DNA from: Streptacidiphilus albus JL83
GTDB taxonomy: Bacteria; Actinomycetota; Actinomycetes; Streptomycetales; Streptomycetaceae
Direction: 5' to 3'
Assembly (NCBI RefSeq): GCF_000744705.1
Contig: NZ_JQML01000001.1
Location: 6,148,017 to 6,212,016, forward strand
Length of the DNA: 64,000 nt
Below the pieces are notes generated by a model. The model saw nothing but the letters and a program-made list of their open reading frames with translations. It made no database searches and had not been told where the DNA came from. Shown piece by piece: positions 17,533-27,234 of this stretch; within the stretch, counting starts at the first letter, position 1, and the number at the start of each line of letters is the position of its first letter. A program made the position numbers and the translations under genes.

Positions 17533-18813
17533 GTGGCGACGTCTCTTACTCAGAAACGTGGCCTACCCTCGGTCCATGTGACTCGTGCATCCGCCCCCCG
17601 CGGCGACGTCTCCGCACCCGTGGGCTCGTCCCTGCTGACCGAGGCAGTTCCGCGCAGCGCCGTCGGGCGGCTGCACCGAGCGCTGGGGCAGGCCGCCCCG
17701 GCCCTGCTGGCATACGCGGGGGTGCGCGCGGTCGGACTGCTGCTGATGGTCGTGCACGCCGGTCCGCACCGGACGCTGACCCGGCTGGCCTCGCTCTGGG
17801 ACGCCTGGTGGTACGGCCAGATCATGAGGACCGGCTACTCGGCCACCAAGGGAATGGGCCACCACGGCGTCGTGTACTCGGCCCGGGCGTTCTTCCCGCT
17901 GTTCCCGTGGCTGGCCGAGCCCTTCCACCGGCTGCTGCCGATCAGTGCCGGTTTCTCGCTGCTGATCGTCTCCTGGACCGCCTCGCTGGTCGCGGCCTGG
18001 GGCATCTACGCCTGTGCGGCCCTGGTGCTGGACCGCAGGGCCGGTCTGGTGGCGGCGGTGCTCTGGGGGGCGCTGCCGCTGGCGGCGGTGGAGAACATGG
18101 CCTACTCGGAGGCGATGTTCACCGCGCTCTGCGCGTGGAGCCTGTACGCGGCTCTCACCCGCCGCTGGTTCTGGGCCGGTTGGCTGGGCATCCTGGCCGG
18201 GCTGACCCGGCCCACCGCGATGGCGCTGACCGCCGCGCTGGGCGTGGCCGCGCTGGCGGAACTGGTCCGCTGGTGGCGGGACCGGCAGCAGTTCCCGCTG
18301 CCGTGGCGGCCGCTGGCCGGGACGCTGCTCTCGCTGGCCGGATGGGTCGGCTACATCCTCTGGACGGGCTGGCGGGAGCACTCCTGGACGGCCTACTTCC
18401 GCATCCAGAGCGCCTGGAACAGCAGTTTCGACGGCGGCGCCACCACCCTGCACTGGTTCACCCACCTGCTGGGCCACTACCACAAGGGCGTCGGCTACAC
18501 CGACCGCAACCTGATCATGGCCGCCACGGTCCTGGGCTACCTGGTGCTGTTCGCGGCCTCGGTGGTCCGCCGGCAGCCGCTGGTGCTGGTGGCGTTCAGC
18601 GCCGCGATGCTGGTGGTGGACCTGGGCAACGCCGCCCCCTACCCGCCGCTGGCGCGCTTCCTGCTGCCGGCCTTCCCGCTGCTGTTCCCGCTGGCCGAGC
18701 GGCTGGCCCGGATCAGGGACCGGCGGGTGCTGGTGGCCCTGCTGGCACTGGCGGCGCTGGCCTCCGGCTGGCACGGCGTGAACGTGGTGTTCACCGGCGG
18801 CGCACCGGCCTGA
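17533..18813 (+). CDS. GT-C type membrane glycosyltransferase (PIG-V/mannosyltransferase-like)
   Basis: A 426-aa polytopic membrane protein. After an Ala/Pro N-terminus of about 55 residues come about 10 transmembrane segments. The first extracytoplasmic loop carries WDAWWYGQIMRTGYS, and FFPLFPWL follows. The Asp-Trp and Phe/Pro pattern matches the Mannosyl_trans2 (PIG-V) family, which uses polyprenyl-phosphate sugars. The acceptor here is unknown. A perfect hairpin terminator contains the stop codon and separates it from the convergent ndgR. The start is uncertain; later starts would shorten the N-terminal tail. Confidence 0.8.
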   Translation: MATSLTQKRGLPSVHVTRASAPRGDVSAPVGSSLLTEAVPRSAVGRLHRALGQAAPALLAYAGVRAVGLLLMVVHAGPHRTLTRLASLWDAWWYGQIMRTGYSATKGMGHHGVVYSARAFFPLFPWLAEPFHRLLPISAGFSLLIVSWTASLVAAWGIYACAALVLDRRAGLVAAVLWGALPLAAVENMAYSEAMFTALCAWSLYAALTRRWFWAGWLGILAGLTRPTAMALTAALGVAALAELVRWWRDRQQFPLPWRPLAGTLLSLAGWVGYILWTGWREHSWTAYFRIQSAWNSSFDGGATTLHWFTHLLGHYHKGVGYTDRNLIMAATVLGYLVLFAASVVRRQPLVLVAFSAAMLVVDLGNAAPYPPLARFLLPAFPLLFPLAERLARIRDRRVLVALLALAALASGWHGVNVVFTGGAPA

Positions 18814-18832
18814 GCGGCCGGTGCGCCGCCGG
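18794..18832. terminator. Bidirectional terminator between the glycosyltransferase gene and ndgR
   Basis: Perfect 17-bp arms (18794-18810 and 18816-18832) around a 5-nt loop TGAGC that contains the stop codon of the upstream gene. Confidence 0.8.
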
Positions 18833-18852
18833 GGCGGTGGCAGTGAGCAGCG

Positions 18853-19566
18853 TCAGGCCCGGCGCAGCGCCTCGGTGAGCCGGGCGGCCGCCTCGATGAT
18901 GGCCTGGGCGTGCAGGCGTCCCGGGTGGCGGGACAGCCGCTCGATCGGGCCGGAGACCGAGACCGCCGCGACCACGCGGTTGGAGGGGCCGCGCACCGGG
19001 GCGGAGACCGAGGCGACGCCGGGCTCGCGCTCGCCGATCGACTGGGCCCAGCCGCGCCGGCGGACGCCGGACAGCGCGGTCGCGGTGAACCGGGCGCCCT
19101 GGAGGCCGCGGTGCAGCCGCTCCGGCTCCTCCCAGGCGAGCAGCACCTGCGCGGCCGAGCCGGCCTTCATCGGCAGGGTGCTGCCGACCGGCACGGTGTC
19201 GCGCAGACCGGAGAGCCGCTCGGCGGCGGCCACGCAGATCCGCAGGTCCCCCTGACGGCGGTAGAGCTGCGCGCTCTCCCCGGTCACGTCGCGGAGGTGG
19301 GTGAGCACCGGTCCGGCGGTGGCCAGCAGCCGGTCCTCACCGGCCGCCGCCGAGAGTTCGGAGAGCCGCGGGCCGAGAATGAAACGGCCCTGCATGTCAC
19401 GGGTCACCAGCCGGTGGTGTTCGAGCGCCACCGCCAGTCGGTGGGCCGTCGGCCGGGCCAGTCCGGTCGCGGCCACCAGGCCGGCCAGGGTTGCGGGGCC
19501 TGACTCCAGCGCGCTCAGCACCAGAGCAGCCTTGTCGAGAACGCCGACGCCACTAGAGTTGTCCAT
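18853..19566 (-). CDS. ndgR: IclR-family transcriptional regulator NdgR
   Basis: A 237-aa regulator. The ATG start at 19564-19566 gives the family N-terminus MDNSSGVGVLDKAALVL; an upstream open frame is only antisense to leuC. The winged HTH is at residues 10-60 (ATLAGLVAATGLARPTAHRL). The IclR effector domain follows, with GSTLPMKAGSAAQVLLAW and a C-terminal helix. Known in Streptomyces: NdgR controls branched-chain amino acid genes, including leuCD, and responds to amino-acid supply. It is divergent from leuC with 148 bp between, so autoregulation and leuCD control from this interval are expected. Confidence 0.93.
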   Translation of the reverse strand: MDNSSGVGVLDKAALVLSALESGPATLAGLVAATGLARPTAHRLAVALEHHRLVTRDMQGRFILGPRLSELSAAAGEDRLLATAGPVLTHLRDVTGESAQLYRRQGDLRICVAAAERLSGLRDTVPVGSTLPMKAGSAAQVLLAWEEPERLHRGLQGARFTATALSGVRRRGWAQSIGEREPGVASVSAPVRGPSNRVVAAVSVSGPIERLSRHPGRLHAQAIIEAAARLTEALRRA

Positions 19567-19580
19567 GCCCTGATATTGCA

Positions 19581-19597
19581 GTCTCAGATCGCGAGAC
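19581..19597. promoter_or_regulatory. Candidate NdgR operator between ndgR and leuC
   Basis: Inverted repeat GTCTC-N7-GAGAC in the 148-bp divergent interval, 15 bp upstream of the ndgR start codon and about 118 bp before leuC. Position and symmetry suit a regulator dimer. The assignment is inferred. Confidence 0.4.
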
Positions 19598-19714
19598 GCA
19601 AGTTCAATCTTCTGGGATCTGCGCCACTCTTGCTGGAGTGGCCCGCGGGATATCGCCCGATGGGACGCCGAATCGACACTTAGACCGACATCGCCGCCGG
19701 TCGGAGGGAATGTG

Positions 19715-21139
<1,425 letters not shown>

Positions 21140-21144
21140 GCATC

Positions 21145-21741
21145 ATGGAGAAGTTCACCGCCCACACCGGCCGGGTCGTCCCGCTGCGCCGCAGCAACGT
21201 CGACACCGACCAGATCATCCCGGCCCACTGGCTGAAGAAGGTCACCCGCAACGGCTTTGAGGACGGCCTGTTCGAGGCCTGGCGCAAGGACGCCGACTTC
21301 GTGCTGAACCAGCCTCAGTACGCGGGTGCGTCCATCCTGGTGGCCGGGCCCGAGTTCGGCACCGGCTCCTCCCGCGAGCACGCGGTCTGGGCGCTGGAGA
21401 ACTACGGCTTCCGGGCCGTCATCTCCTCGCGGTTCGCCGACATCTTCCGCGGAAACTCCCTCAAGAACGGCCTCCTGACGGTGATCCTGCCGCAGGACGT
21501 GGTGGAGCGCATCTGGGCCCTGGTGGAGGCCGACCCGAGCACCGAGGTGACCGTCGACCTGGAGGCCCGCGAGGTCCGCACCGGCGACCTCACCGCCGGC
21601 TTCGAGCTGGACGAGAACGTCCGCTGGCGGTTGCTCAACGGGCTGGACGACATCGGCATCACCCTCCAGCAGGAGGCCGAGATCGCGGCCTTCGAGGCGA
21701 CCCGCCCGAGCTTCAAGCCGAGCACCGTCGCAGCCGTCTGA
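21145..21741 (+). CDS. leuD: 3-isopropylmalate dehydratase small subunit
   Basis: 198 aa, the small swivelling domain that completes the LeuCD active site. ATG start with GGAGG upstream. Motifs are [27 protein letters not shown] and [18 protein letters not shown]. The operon ends at the hairpin at 21777. Confidence 0.97.
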   Translation: MEKFTAHTGRVVPLRRSNVDTDQIIPAHWLKKVTRNGFEDGLFEAWRKDADFVLNQPQYAGASILVAGPEFGTGSSREHAVWALENYGFRAVISSRFADIFRGNSLKNGLLTVILPQDVVERIWALVEADPSTEVTVDLEAREVRTGDLTAGFELDENVRWRLLNGLDDIGITLQQEAEIAAFEATRPSFKPSTVAAV

Positions 21742-21776
21742 GGCCTGCCCGGCCTGCACTTTGAGACATCGTCACA

Positions 21777-21816
21777 CGGCCCCCCGGGCCGGTCCTCGGA
21801 CCGGAACGGGGGGCCG
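21777..21816 (+). terminator. leuCD terminator
   Basis: Long stem: outer arms CGGCCCCCC/GGGGGGCCG and inner arms CCGGTCC/GGACCGG around a 2-nt tip. Confidence 0.75.
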
Positions 21817-21898
21817 GTGTCATGTCGCCGGTAACTCTGTGTAAGGTTGAACTAAGGGCGAACAAGGAGTAAGTCGGCACAGATGGCACAATCAGCAC

Positions 21899-22177
21899 AT
21901 GAGTCCGGTCGTTCAACCCTCCCGCGGTCCTGAGCCGGGGGAGCCGTGGGAGCCGTCTGAGGTCGAGCTCTACGGGCTGGTGGCCGAACGGCTCAAGCTG
22001 GCGCACGCCGCTGTGCGAGCGCTGGACGTGCCCGAGGCCACCCGGGAGTCGCTCACCCGTTCGTTGCTCCAGGTGACCGAAGCAGCCAAGCGCGATCTCC
22101 CGGAGGCCGCACGGAGGTTGGCACGCTTTCTGGACAACCTTGACGACGGGGCGCTCCCGCCGCCGACTGCTCCCTGA
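21899..22177 (+). CDS. Small acidic helical protein, function unknown
   Basis: 92 aa, starting at ATG 21899 in a region with AAGGAG about 28 nt upstream and no closer strong site. After a Pro/Glu N-terminus, residues 20-80 look like two amphipathic helices (SEVELYGLVAERLKLAHAAV and SLLQVTEAAKRDLPEAARRL). No signal peptide or known domain. A conserved small gene at this position between leuD and hupS is typical for the group as I recall; function unassigned. Confidence 0.7.
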   Translation: MSPVVQPSRGPEPGEPWEPSEVELYGLVAERLKLAHAAVRALDVPEATRESLTRSLLQVTEAAKRDLPEAARRLARFLDNLDDGALPPPTAP

Positions 22178-22222
22178 AAGCCGAATCCATTGCGACACAA
22201 GGGTGATTCGCCCGTTTGGTAA

Positions 22223-22251
22223 TTGAAATGCCGTATATACATGCCTAACGT
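22223..22251 (+). promoter_or_regulatory. Candidate hupS promoter
   Basis: TTGAAA (22223-22228) and TAACGT (22246-22251) with a 17-bp spacer. An inverted repeat GCCCGGA-N14-TCCGGGC at 22259-22286 follows, which would lie in the 5' leader of the hupS mRNA. Confidence 0.5.
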
Positions 22252-22308
22252 GCGAAAAGCCCGGATCGAATCCGAATCGTCCGGGCACCGGTTTCTGAAG
22301 GGGAAGAC

Positions 22309-23055
22309 GTGAACAAGGCGCAGCTTGTTGAAGCGGTGGCCGAGCAGCTGGGTGGCCGTCGGGCCGCCGCAGAAGCAGTGGACGCTGTGCTCGACACCAT
22401 CGTCCGCGCGGTGACGGCAGGAGAGCGTGTCTCCGTCACCGGCTTCGGGACGTTCGAGAAGGTCGACCGCTCGGCGCGGTTCGCCCGCAACCCGCAGACG
22501 GGTGAGCGGGTCAAGGTCAAGAAGACCGCGGTGCCCCGCTTCCGTCCGGGCCAGGGCTTCAAGGACCTGGTCAGCGGCGCGAAGAAGATGCCGAAGACCG
22601 GTCCGTCGGTGAAGAAGGCCCCCAAGGGCTCGCTCACCCCCGGCAAGAGCGGCATGGCCGCCCCGGCCGGCTCGCCCGCGGCGAAGAAGGCCGCGGCCAA
22701 GAAGGCGGCGACCGCCAAGAAGTCCACGCCCACGGTGAAGAAGGCCGTGGCGGCCAAGAAGGCCACCGCCGCCGCGACCGCGACCGCCACCACGGCGGCC
22801 GCCAAGAAGGCGGCTCCGGCGAAGAAGGCCGCGACCGCCGCGAAGACCACGGCGGCGAAGAAGACCACGGCGAAGAAGACCTCCGCCGCGGTCAAGTCCC
22901 CGGCCAAGAAGACCGTGACCGCCTCCGCGACCCGACCGGCCGCCAAGAAGGCCACGACCACCGCGAAGACGGCGGCCAAGAAGACCGCGACCGCGACGGC
23001 GGCGAAGACCACCGCCGCCAAGCGCACGCCGGCCAAGCGCGCAGCCAAGAGCTGA
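22309..23055 (+). CDS. hupS: Nucleoid protein HU with a histone-H1-like tail (HupS)
   Basis: 248 aa. Residues 1-95 are a normal HU dimer domain (MNKAQLVEAVAEQLGG, VSVTGFGTFEKVDRSARFARNP with the DNA-intercalating arm). Residues 96-248 are a Lys/Ala/Thr-rich tail of AAKKA-type repeats like eukaryotic linker histone H1. GTG start 3 nt after GAAGGGGAAG. Known in Streptomyces: HupS is the sporulation-associated HU and compacts spore nucleoids; its tail resembles mycobacterial HupB. Convergent with a small gene; terminator at 23114. Confidence 0.95.
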   Translation: MNKAQLVEAVAEQLGGRRAAAEAVDAVLDTIVRAVTAGERVSVTGFGTFEKVDRSARFARNPQTGERVKVKKTAVPRFRPGQGFKDLVSGAKKMPKTGPSVKKAPKGSLTPGKSGMAAPAGSPAAKKAAAKKAATAKKSTPTVKKAVAAKKATAAATATATTAAAKKAAPAKKAATAAKTTAAKKTTAKKTSAAVKSPAKKTVTASATRPAAKKATTTAKTAAKKTATATAAKTTAAKRTPAKRAAKS

Positions 23056-23070
23056 GCCGAAGGCAGTAGT

Positions 23071-23102
23071 TTCCGTAGGACAGCAGTTCCGTAGGACAGC
23101 AG
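23071..23102. repeat. 16-bp perfect tandem duplication after hupS
   Basis: TTCCGTAGGACAGCAG occurs twice in direct succession, 16 bp after the hupS stop and just before the terminator hairpin. Confidence 0.9.
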
Positions 23103-23113
23103 GCGCTGGTGCA

Positions 23114-23149
23114 CGGGCCGGGTCCGGGGAGGTCTCCCGGCTCGGCCCG
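23114..23149. terminator. Convergent terminator hupS / small protein gene
   Basis: CGGGCCG...CGGCCCG arms with further inner pairing (CCGGGGA/TCTCCCGG). Confidence 0.65.
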
Positions 23150-23160
23150 CGCTGCGTTCC

Positions 23161-23210
23161 GAGCCGTCAGAAGGTCCGAGCCAGCAGAAGGTCCGAGCCG
23201 TCAGAAGGTC
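23161..23210. repeat. 17-bp repeat, three copies, crossing a stop codon
   Basis: GAGCCGTCAGAAGGTCC at 23161, a one-base-variant type at 23178 and a third at 23195. The third contains the stop codon and last two codons of the minus-strand gene at 23201, so the gene's 3' end has been copied downstream twice. Confidence 0.9.
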
Positions 23211-23404
23211 TGGAGGGTCACGAAGGTGACGCGGCGTTCCGTGCCCTCGCCCGCGGTCTCGATCCGCACCCGCTGGCCGGGGCGGAGCAGCCGCAGGCCG
23301 CCCGCGTCGAAGGCCCCGGCGTCGAAGGGCAGCGGGGTGCCGTCGTCGAGCAGCACCGAGCCGCTGCGGCTGTCGGGGGAGTAGGTGAACGCTGTGGCCT
23401 GCAT
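23201..23404 (-). CDS. Small beta-rich protein, function unknown
   Basis: 67 aa, ATG start (23402-23404). Alternating hydrophobic pattern (GSVLLDDGTPLPFDAGAF, QRVRIETAGEGTERRVTFVT) suggests a small beta-barrel similar in size and rhythm to cold-shock or S1-like folds. The RNP motifs of true cold-shock proteins are not present. Convergent with hupS and 10 bp downstream of cofC, with which it is probably co-transcribed. Confidence 0.75.
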   Translation of the reverse strand: MQATAFTYSPDSRSGSVLLDDGTPLPFDAGAFDAGGLRLLRPGQRVRIETAGEGTERRVTFVTLQTF

Positions 23405-23414
23405 GGGCTCCAGG

Positions 23415-24098
23415 CTAGGGCAGTGCCACCAGCGCGGCCAGCGCCGTGGTGCGCGGCCCGCAGCCGAGCCCCAGCGCGTCCCGCAGGTCCTGCGGGGTGT
23501 CCACGTCCCGGCGCAGCGAGGGGACGTCGGGGAGCGTCAGTTCGACCGCGCCGGAGGCCGCGTGGCGCTGCCGGGAGGCCCCGCCGAAGGCCGGCGCCAG
23601 GACGGTGCCGGCGGCGGCGGCCAGCAGCGTGGTGCCGACCAGCTGGGTGTCGCTGAGAAAGGCGCGCGGATGCGCGGCGGCCGCGCGCAGCACCTGTCCG
23701 AGCTCCTCCGGTCGCAGCGCCGGCAGGTCAGCGGACATGGCGGCCACGGCGCGGGCGCCGTGGTCCCGGCGGACCGCGGCCGCGCCGTGGGCGAGCGCCG
23801 CGTTCAGACCGCCGCCGGTGTCGTCGTCGGGCAGCACCAGCGCGCCCAGGGCGGCCAGTTCCCCGGCCGCGCGCGGATCGTCGGTGACCACCAGCACCCG
23901 GGCCACCTCGGCGCAGCGCAGCGCGGCGGAGACGGTGTCCACGGCCAGGGCCAGCGCCAGTCCGGGCCGCAGCGGCCCGCTGGCCCGGGCCAGTCTGCTC
24001 TTGGCGAGTGCCAGCGGCTTCAACGGCACGACCAGGGACCAGGACGCAGGCACGGCGAGCCTTCCTGCAGGTTTTGACGGGCAATCTGTCCGGGACAT
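23415..24098 (-). CDS. cofC: Phosphoenolpyruvate/2-phospho-L-lactate guanylyltransferase (CofC/FbiD)
   Basis: 227 aa nucleotidyltransferase for coenzyme F420 synthesis: it joins GTP (GMP moiety) to phosphoenolpyruvate or 2-phospholactate. VVPLKPLALAKSRLA carries the nucleotide-binding Lys/Arg; VLVVTDDP, GLNAALAHGA and MSADLPALRPEEL are family landmarks, and SDTQLVGTTLL near the end. ATG 24098 start; an internal GTG (residue 16) is an alternative. No other F420 gene is in the window. Confidence 0.88.
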   Translation of the reverse strand: MSRTDCPSKPAGRLAVPASWSLVVPLKPLALAKSRLARASGPLRPGLALALAVDTVSAALRCAEVARVLVVTDDPRAAGELAALGALVLPDDDTGGGLNAALAHGAAAVRRDHGARAVAAMSADLPALRPEELGQVLRAAAAHPRAFLSDTQLVGTTLLAAAAGTVLAPAFGGASRQRHAASGAVELTLPDVPSLRRDVDTPQDLRDALGLGCGPRTTALAALVALP

Positions 24099-24192
24099 TG
24101 TGCCCCGATCGCGGGGGTGCCTCGACAGTCCGTCCGGCCAGGAGAGACACTTGTGCGGTCACGATGAGGTGGATTTGTGAGGAGGAGTTCGC

Positions 24193-24972
24193 GTGCCCGG
24201 CAGCAGTACCAAGGCGGCTCGCCGCCAGTACGGGTTCTGGTACCGCCTTGCGGCGGCGATCGGGAAGCCGCCGCTGTTCCTGCTGACGAAGCGCGACTGG
24301 CGTGGCTACGAGAACTTCCCCGAGACCGGCGGATTCATCACCGTGGTCAACCACAACTCCTACCTCGACCCGCTGGTCTACGGGCATTTCCAGTACGACT
24401 CGGGCCGTCCCGCGCGCTTCCTGGGCAAGGCGGGCGTGTTCAAGGTGCCGGTGATCGGGAAGATCCTGCACGGCGCCGGTCAGATCCCGGTCTACCGGGG
24501 GTCGACCGACGCGGCCCATGCCTTCCGCGCCGCCGTGGCGGCGGTGAACGCCGGGGAGTGCGTGGCCTTCTACCCGGAGGGGACGCTGACCCGCGACCCC
24601 GACCTGTGGCCGATGACCGCGAAGACCGGCGCCGCCCGGGTGGCGCTGATGACCGGCGCCCCGGTGATCCCGGTGGCGCACTGGGGTGCGCACGAGATCA
24701 TCCCCCGCTATGCGAAGGGCGGGAGGGGCGACCGCCGGTTCAAGCCCTTTCCCCGGCACACCGTCCACGTGGTCGCCGGGCCGCCGGTCGACCTGAGCGC
24801 CTTCCGGGACCAGGAGATCAACGGCAAGGTGCTGCGCGAGGCGACCGAGGTGATCATGGATGCGATCACCTCGTTGCTGGAGGGACTGCGCGGCGAGCAG
24901 GCGCCCCCCGTACGCTACGACGTGCAGCGAGCCGCTGCCGAGCAGCGCAAGGAGAGGGAGGCCGGTCGGTGA
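24193..24972 (+). CDS. plsC: 1-acyl-sn-glycerol-3-phosphate acyltransferase family protein
   Basis: 259 aa PlsC-family acyltransferase of phospholipid synthesis. GTG start after GGAGGAG. The catalytic HX4D motif is NHNSYLDPL near residue 53 and the glycerophosphate-binding motif is FYPEGTLTRDP. Membrane-associated through its N-terminal hydrophobic helix. It overlaps gpsA by 4 bp (GTGA), which links acylation to supply of glycerol-3-phosphate. Confidence 0.92.
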   Translation: MPGSSTKAARRQYGFWYRLAAAIGKPPLFLLTKRDWRGYENFPETGGFITVVNHNSYLDPLVYGHFQYDSGRPARFLGKAGVFKVPVIGKILHGAGQIPVYRGSTDAAHAFRAAVAAVNAGECVAFYPEGTLTRDPDLWPMTAKTGAARVALMTGAPVIPVAHWGAHEIIPRYAKGGRGDRRFKPFPRHTVHVVAGPPVDLSAFRDQEINGKVLREATEVIMDAITSLLEGLRGEQAPPVRYDVQRAAAEQRKEREAGR

Positions 24973-25973
24973 CGACCCGTACCGCCGTATTCGGGACCGG
25001 GTCCTGGGGCACAGTCTTCGCCATGATCCTCGCCGATGCCGGGTGCGAGGTGTCCCTCTGGGGCCGGCGCCCGGAACTGGTCGAGGCGATCAACAGCACC
25101 CGCTGCAACCCCGACTACTACCCGGGCGTGGAACTGCCGCCCGGGATCACCGCGACCACCGACCCGGCCGAGGCCGCGGCCGGCGCCGAGTTCGTGATGC
25201 TGACCGTGCCCTCGCAGACGCTGCGGGCCAACCTCGGTTCCTGGCGCCCGGTGATCGGGCCGCAGACGGTCCTGGTCAGCCTGATGAAGGGGGTCGAGCT
25301 CGGCACGGCCAAGCTGATGAGCGAGGTCATCGCCGAGGTCACCGGCGCCGGACCGGAGCGGATCGCCGTGGTCTCCGGACCCAACCTGGCCCCGGAGATC
25401 ATCCGCCGGCAGCCCGCCGCCTCCGTGGTGGCCTGCCGCGACGAGGAGGTCGCCCAGCGCCTCCAGGCCGCCTGCCACACCGGTTACTTCCGCCCGTACA
25501 CGGTCTCCGACGTGGTCGGCTGCGAGCTCGGCGGCGCGGTGAAGAACGTCATCGGCCTGGCCGTCGGCATCGCCGACGGAATGGGCCTCGGCGACAACAC
25601 CAAGGCCTCGCTGATCACCCGGGGCCTGGCCGAGACCACCCGGCTGGGACTGGCGATGGGCGCCGACCCGTACACCTTCGCCGGGCTGGCCGGGATGGGC
25701 GACCTGGTCGCCACCTGCTCCTCGCCGCTCTCCCGGAACCACACCTTCGGCGCCAACCTGGGGCGCGGGATGACGCTCCAGGAGACCATCGCCGCGACCA
25801 AGCAGACCGCCGAGGGCGTCAAGTCCTGCGAGTCGGTGCTGGACCTGGCCCGCCGCCACGGCGTCGAGATGCCGATCACCGAGACCGTGGTCGACGTGGT
25901 CCACGGCGGCAAGCCGCCGATGCTGGCGCTCAAGGAGCTGATGTCGCGTTCGGCCAAGCCCGAGCGGCGCTGA
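24969..25973 (+). CDS. gpsA: NAD(P)-dependent glycerol-3-phosphate dehydrogenase
   Basis: 334 aa. Makes sn-glycerol-3-phosphate from dihydroxyacetone phosphate for phospholipids. GTG start overlaps the plsC stop; an upstream in-frame extension only reads plsC. Rossmann motif FGTGSWGT near residue 8, catalytic Lys in GGAVKNVIGLAVG and substrate-site segment GDNTKASLITRG. Operon: plsC-gpsA, then ddl 30 bp downstream. Confidence 0.96.
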   Translation: MTTRTAVFGTGSWGTVFAMILADAGCEVSLWGRRPELVEAINSTRCNPDYYPGVELPPGITATTDPAEAAAGAEFVMLTVPSQTLRANLGSWRPVIGPQTVLVSLMKGVELGTAKLMSEVIAEVTGAGPERIAVVSGPNLAPEIIRRQPAASVVACRDEEVAQRLQAACHTGYFRPYTVSDVVGCELGGAVKNVIGLAVGIADGMGLGDNTKASLITRGLAETTRLGLAMGADPYTFAGLAGMGDLVATCSSPLSRNHTFGANLGRGMTLQETIAATKQTAEGVKSCESVLDLARRHGVEMPITETVVDVVHGGKPPMLALKELMSRSAKPERR

Positions 25974-26003
25974 GCGCGGGCTGCGGGTAGTCTCCATCGA
26001 ACT

Positions 26004-27167
26004 ATGAGCACTGAGTCCACCTCCCCAGTCCCCGTGCCCGCTGCGGCAGGCACCATCCGCAAGCCGCGTGTCGCGATCGTCTTCGGCGGACGCAGCTCCG
26101 AGCACGCCATCTCCGTCTCCACGGCCGGCAGCGTCCTGCGCGCCATCGACCGCGACGCCTTCGAGGTGCTGCCGATCGGCATCACCTCCGACGGACGCTG
26201 GGCCCTCACCGCCGACGAGCCGGCCCGGATGGCGATCAGCGGGGGCGTGCTGCCCTCGGTCGAGGCCATCGCCGAGTCGACGGAGGGTCAGGTCTCCCTG
26301 CCGGCCAGCCCGGTCGCCCGGGAGCTGGTCTACACCGAGCCGGGCGCCGTGCCCAAGGCCCTCGGCGAGGTCGACGTCGTCCTGCCGCTGCTGCACGGCC
26401 CCTGGGGCGAGGACGGCACCGTCCAGGGTCTGCTGGAGCTCTCCGGGGTGCCGTACGTCGGCTCGGGCGTGCTGTCCAGCGCGGTGGGCATGGACAAGGA
26501 GTACACCAAGCGGGTGCTGGCCTCCTTCGGCCTGCCGGTCGGCCCCTACACCGTGGTCCGCCCGCGCGAGTGGGCCGACGAGGACGCCCGCCCTGCCGTC
26601 CGCGCCCGGATCGCCGAGCTCGGCTACCCGGTGTTCGTGAAGCCCTCCCGGGCCGGGTCCAGCATCGGCATCACCAAGGTCTCCGACCCGGCGCAGCTGG
26701 ACGCGGCGATCGAGGAGGCCCGCCGGCACGACCCCAAGGTCGTGGTCGAGGCCGGTCTGATCGGCCGGGAACTGGAGTGCGGCGTCCTGGAGTTCGAGGA
26801 CGGCCCGCGCGCCAGCCTGCCGGCCGAGGTGCTGGTCGCCGACGGCTACGACTTCTACGACTTCGAAGCCAAGTACATCGACTCCAGCGACGTGCAGATC
26901 CCGGCCGCGCTGACCGAGGACGAGACCGCCCGGCTGCGCGCCCTCGCGGTCGACGTGTTCGAGGCGCTGGCCTGCGAGGGCCTGGCCCGGGTCGACGTCT
27001 TCCTGCTGCCCGACGGCGGCTTCGTGGTCAACGAGATCAACACCATGCCCGGCTTCACGCCGATCTCGGCCTACCCGCGGATGTGGGAGGCCACCGGCAT
27101 CCCCTACCCGGAGCTGATCGACCGGCTGATCCGGGCGGCGCTGCGCCGCTCCACCGGTCTGCGCTGA
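26004..27167 (+). CDS. ddl: D-alanine--D-alanine ligase
   Basis: 387 aa ATP-grasp ligase that makes the D-Ala-D-Ala dipeptide of peptidoglycan. ATG start. N-terminal domain with FGGRSSEHAISVSTA; central lid PLLHGPWGEDGTVQGLLEL, VKPSRAGSSIGITKV and VDVFLLPDGGFVVNEINTMPG with the metal ligands. A 27-residue N-terminal lead is slightly longer than in E. coli DdlA. Ser in the GSSIG loop and Tyr in YDFYDFEAKY fit D-Ala-D-Ala rather than D-lactate specificity. Confidence 0.95.
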   Translation: MSTESTSPVPVPAAAGTIRKPRVAIVFGGRSSEHAISVSTAGSVLRAIDRDAFEVLPIGITSDGRWALTADEPARMAISGGVLPSVEAIAESTEGQVSLPASPVARELVYTEPGAVPKALGEVDVVLPLLHGPWGEDGTVQGLLELSGVPYVGSGVLSSAVGMDKEYTKRVLASFGLPVGPYTVVRPREWADEDARPAVRARIAELGYPVFVKPSRAGSSIGITKVSDPAQLDAAIEEARRHDPKVVVEAGLIGRELECGVLEFEDGPRASLPAEVLVADGYDFYDFEAKYIDSSDVQIPAALTEDETARLRALAVDVFEALACEGLARVDVFLLPDGGFVVNEINTMPGFTPISAYPRMWEATGIPYPELIDRLIRAALRRSTGLR

Positions 27168-27187
27168 CGACCGGGGCCCGACCGTCC

Positions 27188-27218
27188 GACGGCCCGCCCC
27201 GGACCGGGGCGGGCCGTC
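27188..27218. terminator. Bidirectional terminator after ddl
   Basis: Perfect 15-bp arms GACGGCCCGCCCCGG and complement around a single A, between convergent genes. Confidence 0.75.
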
Positions 27219-27234
27219 CACGCTCACGGGCGGC

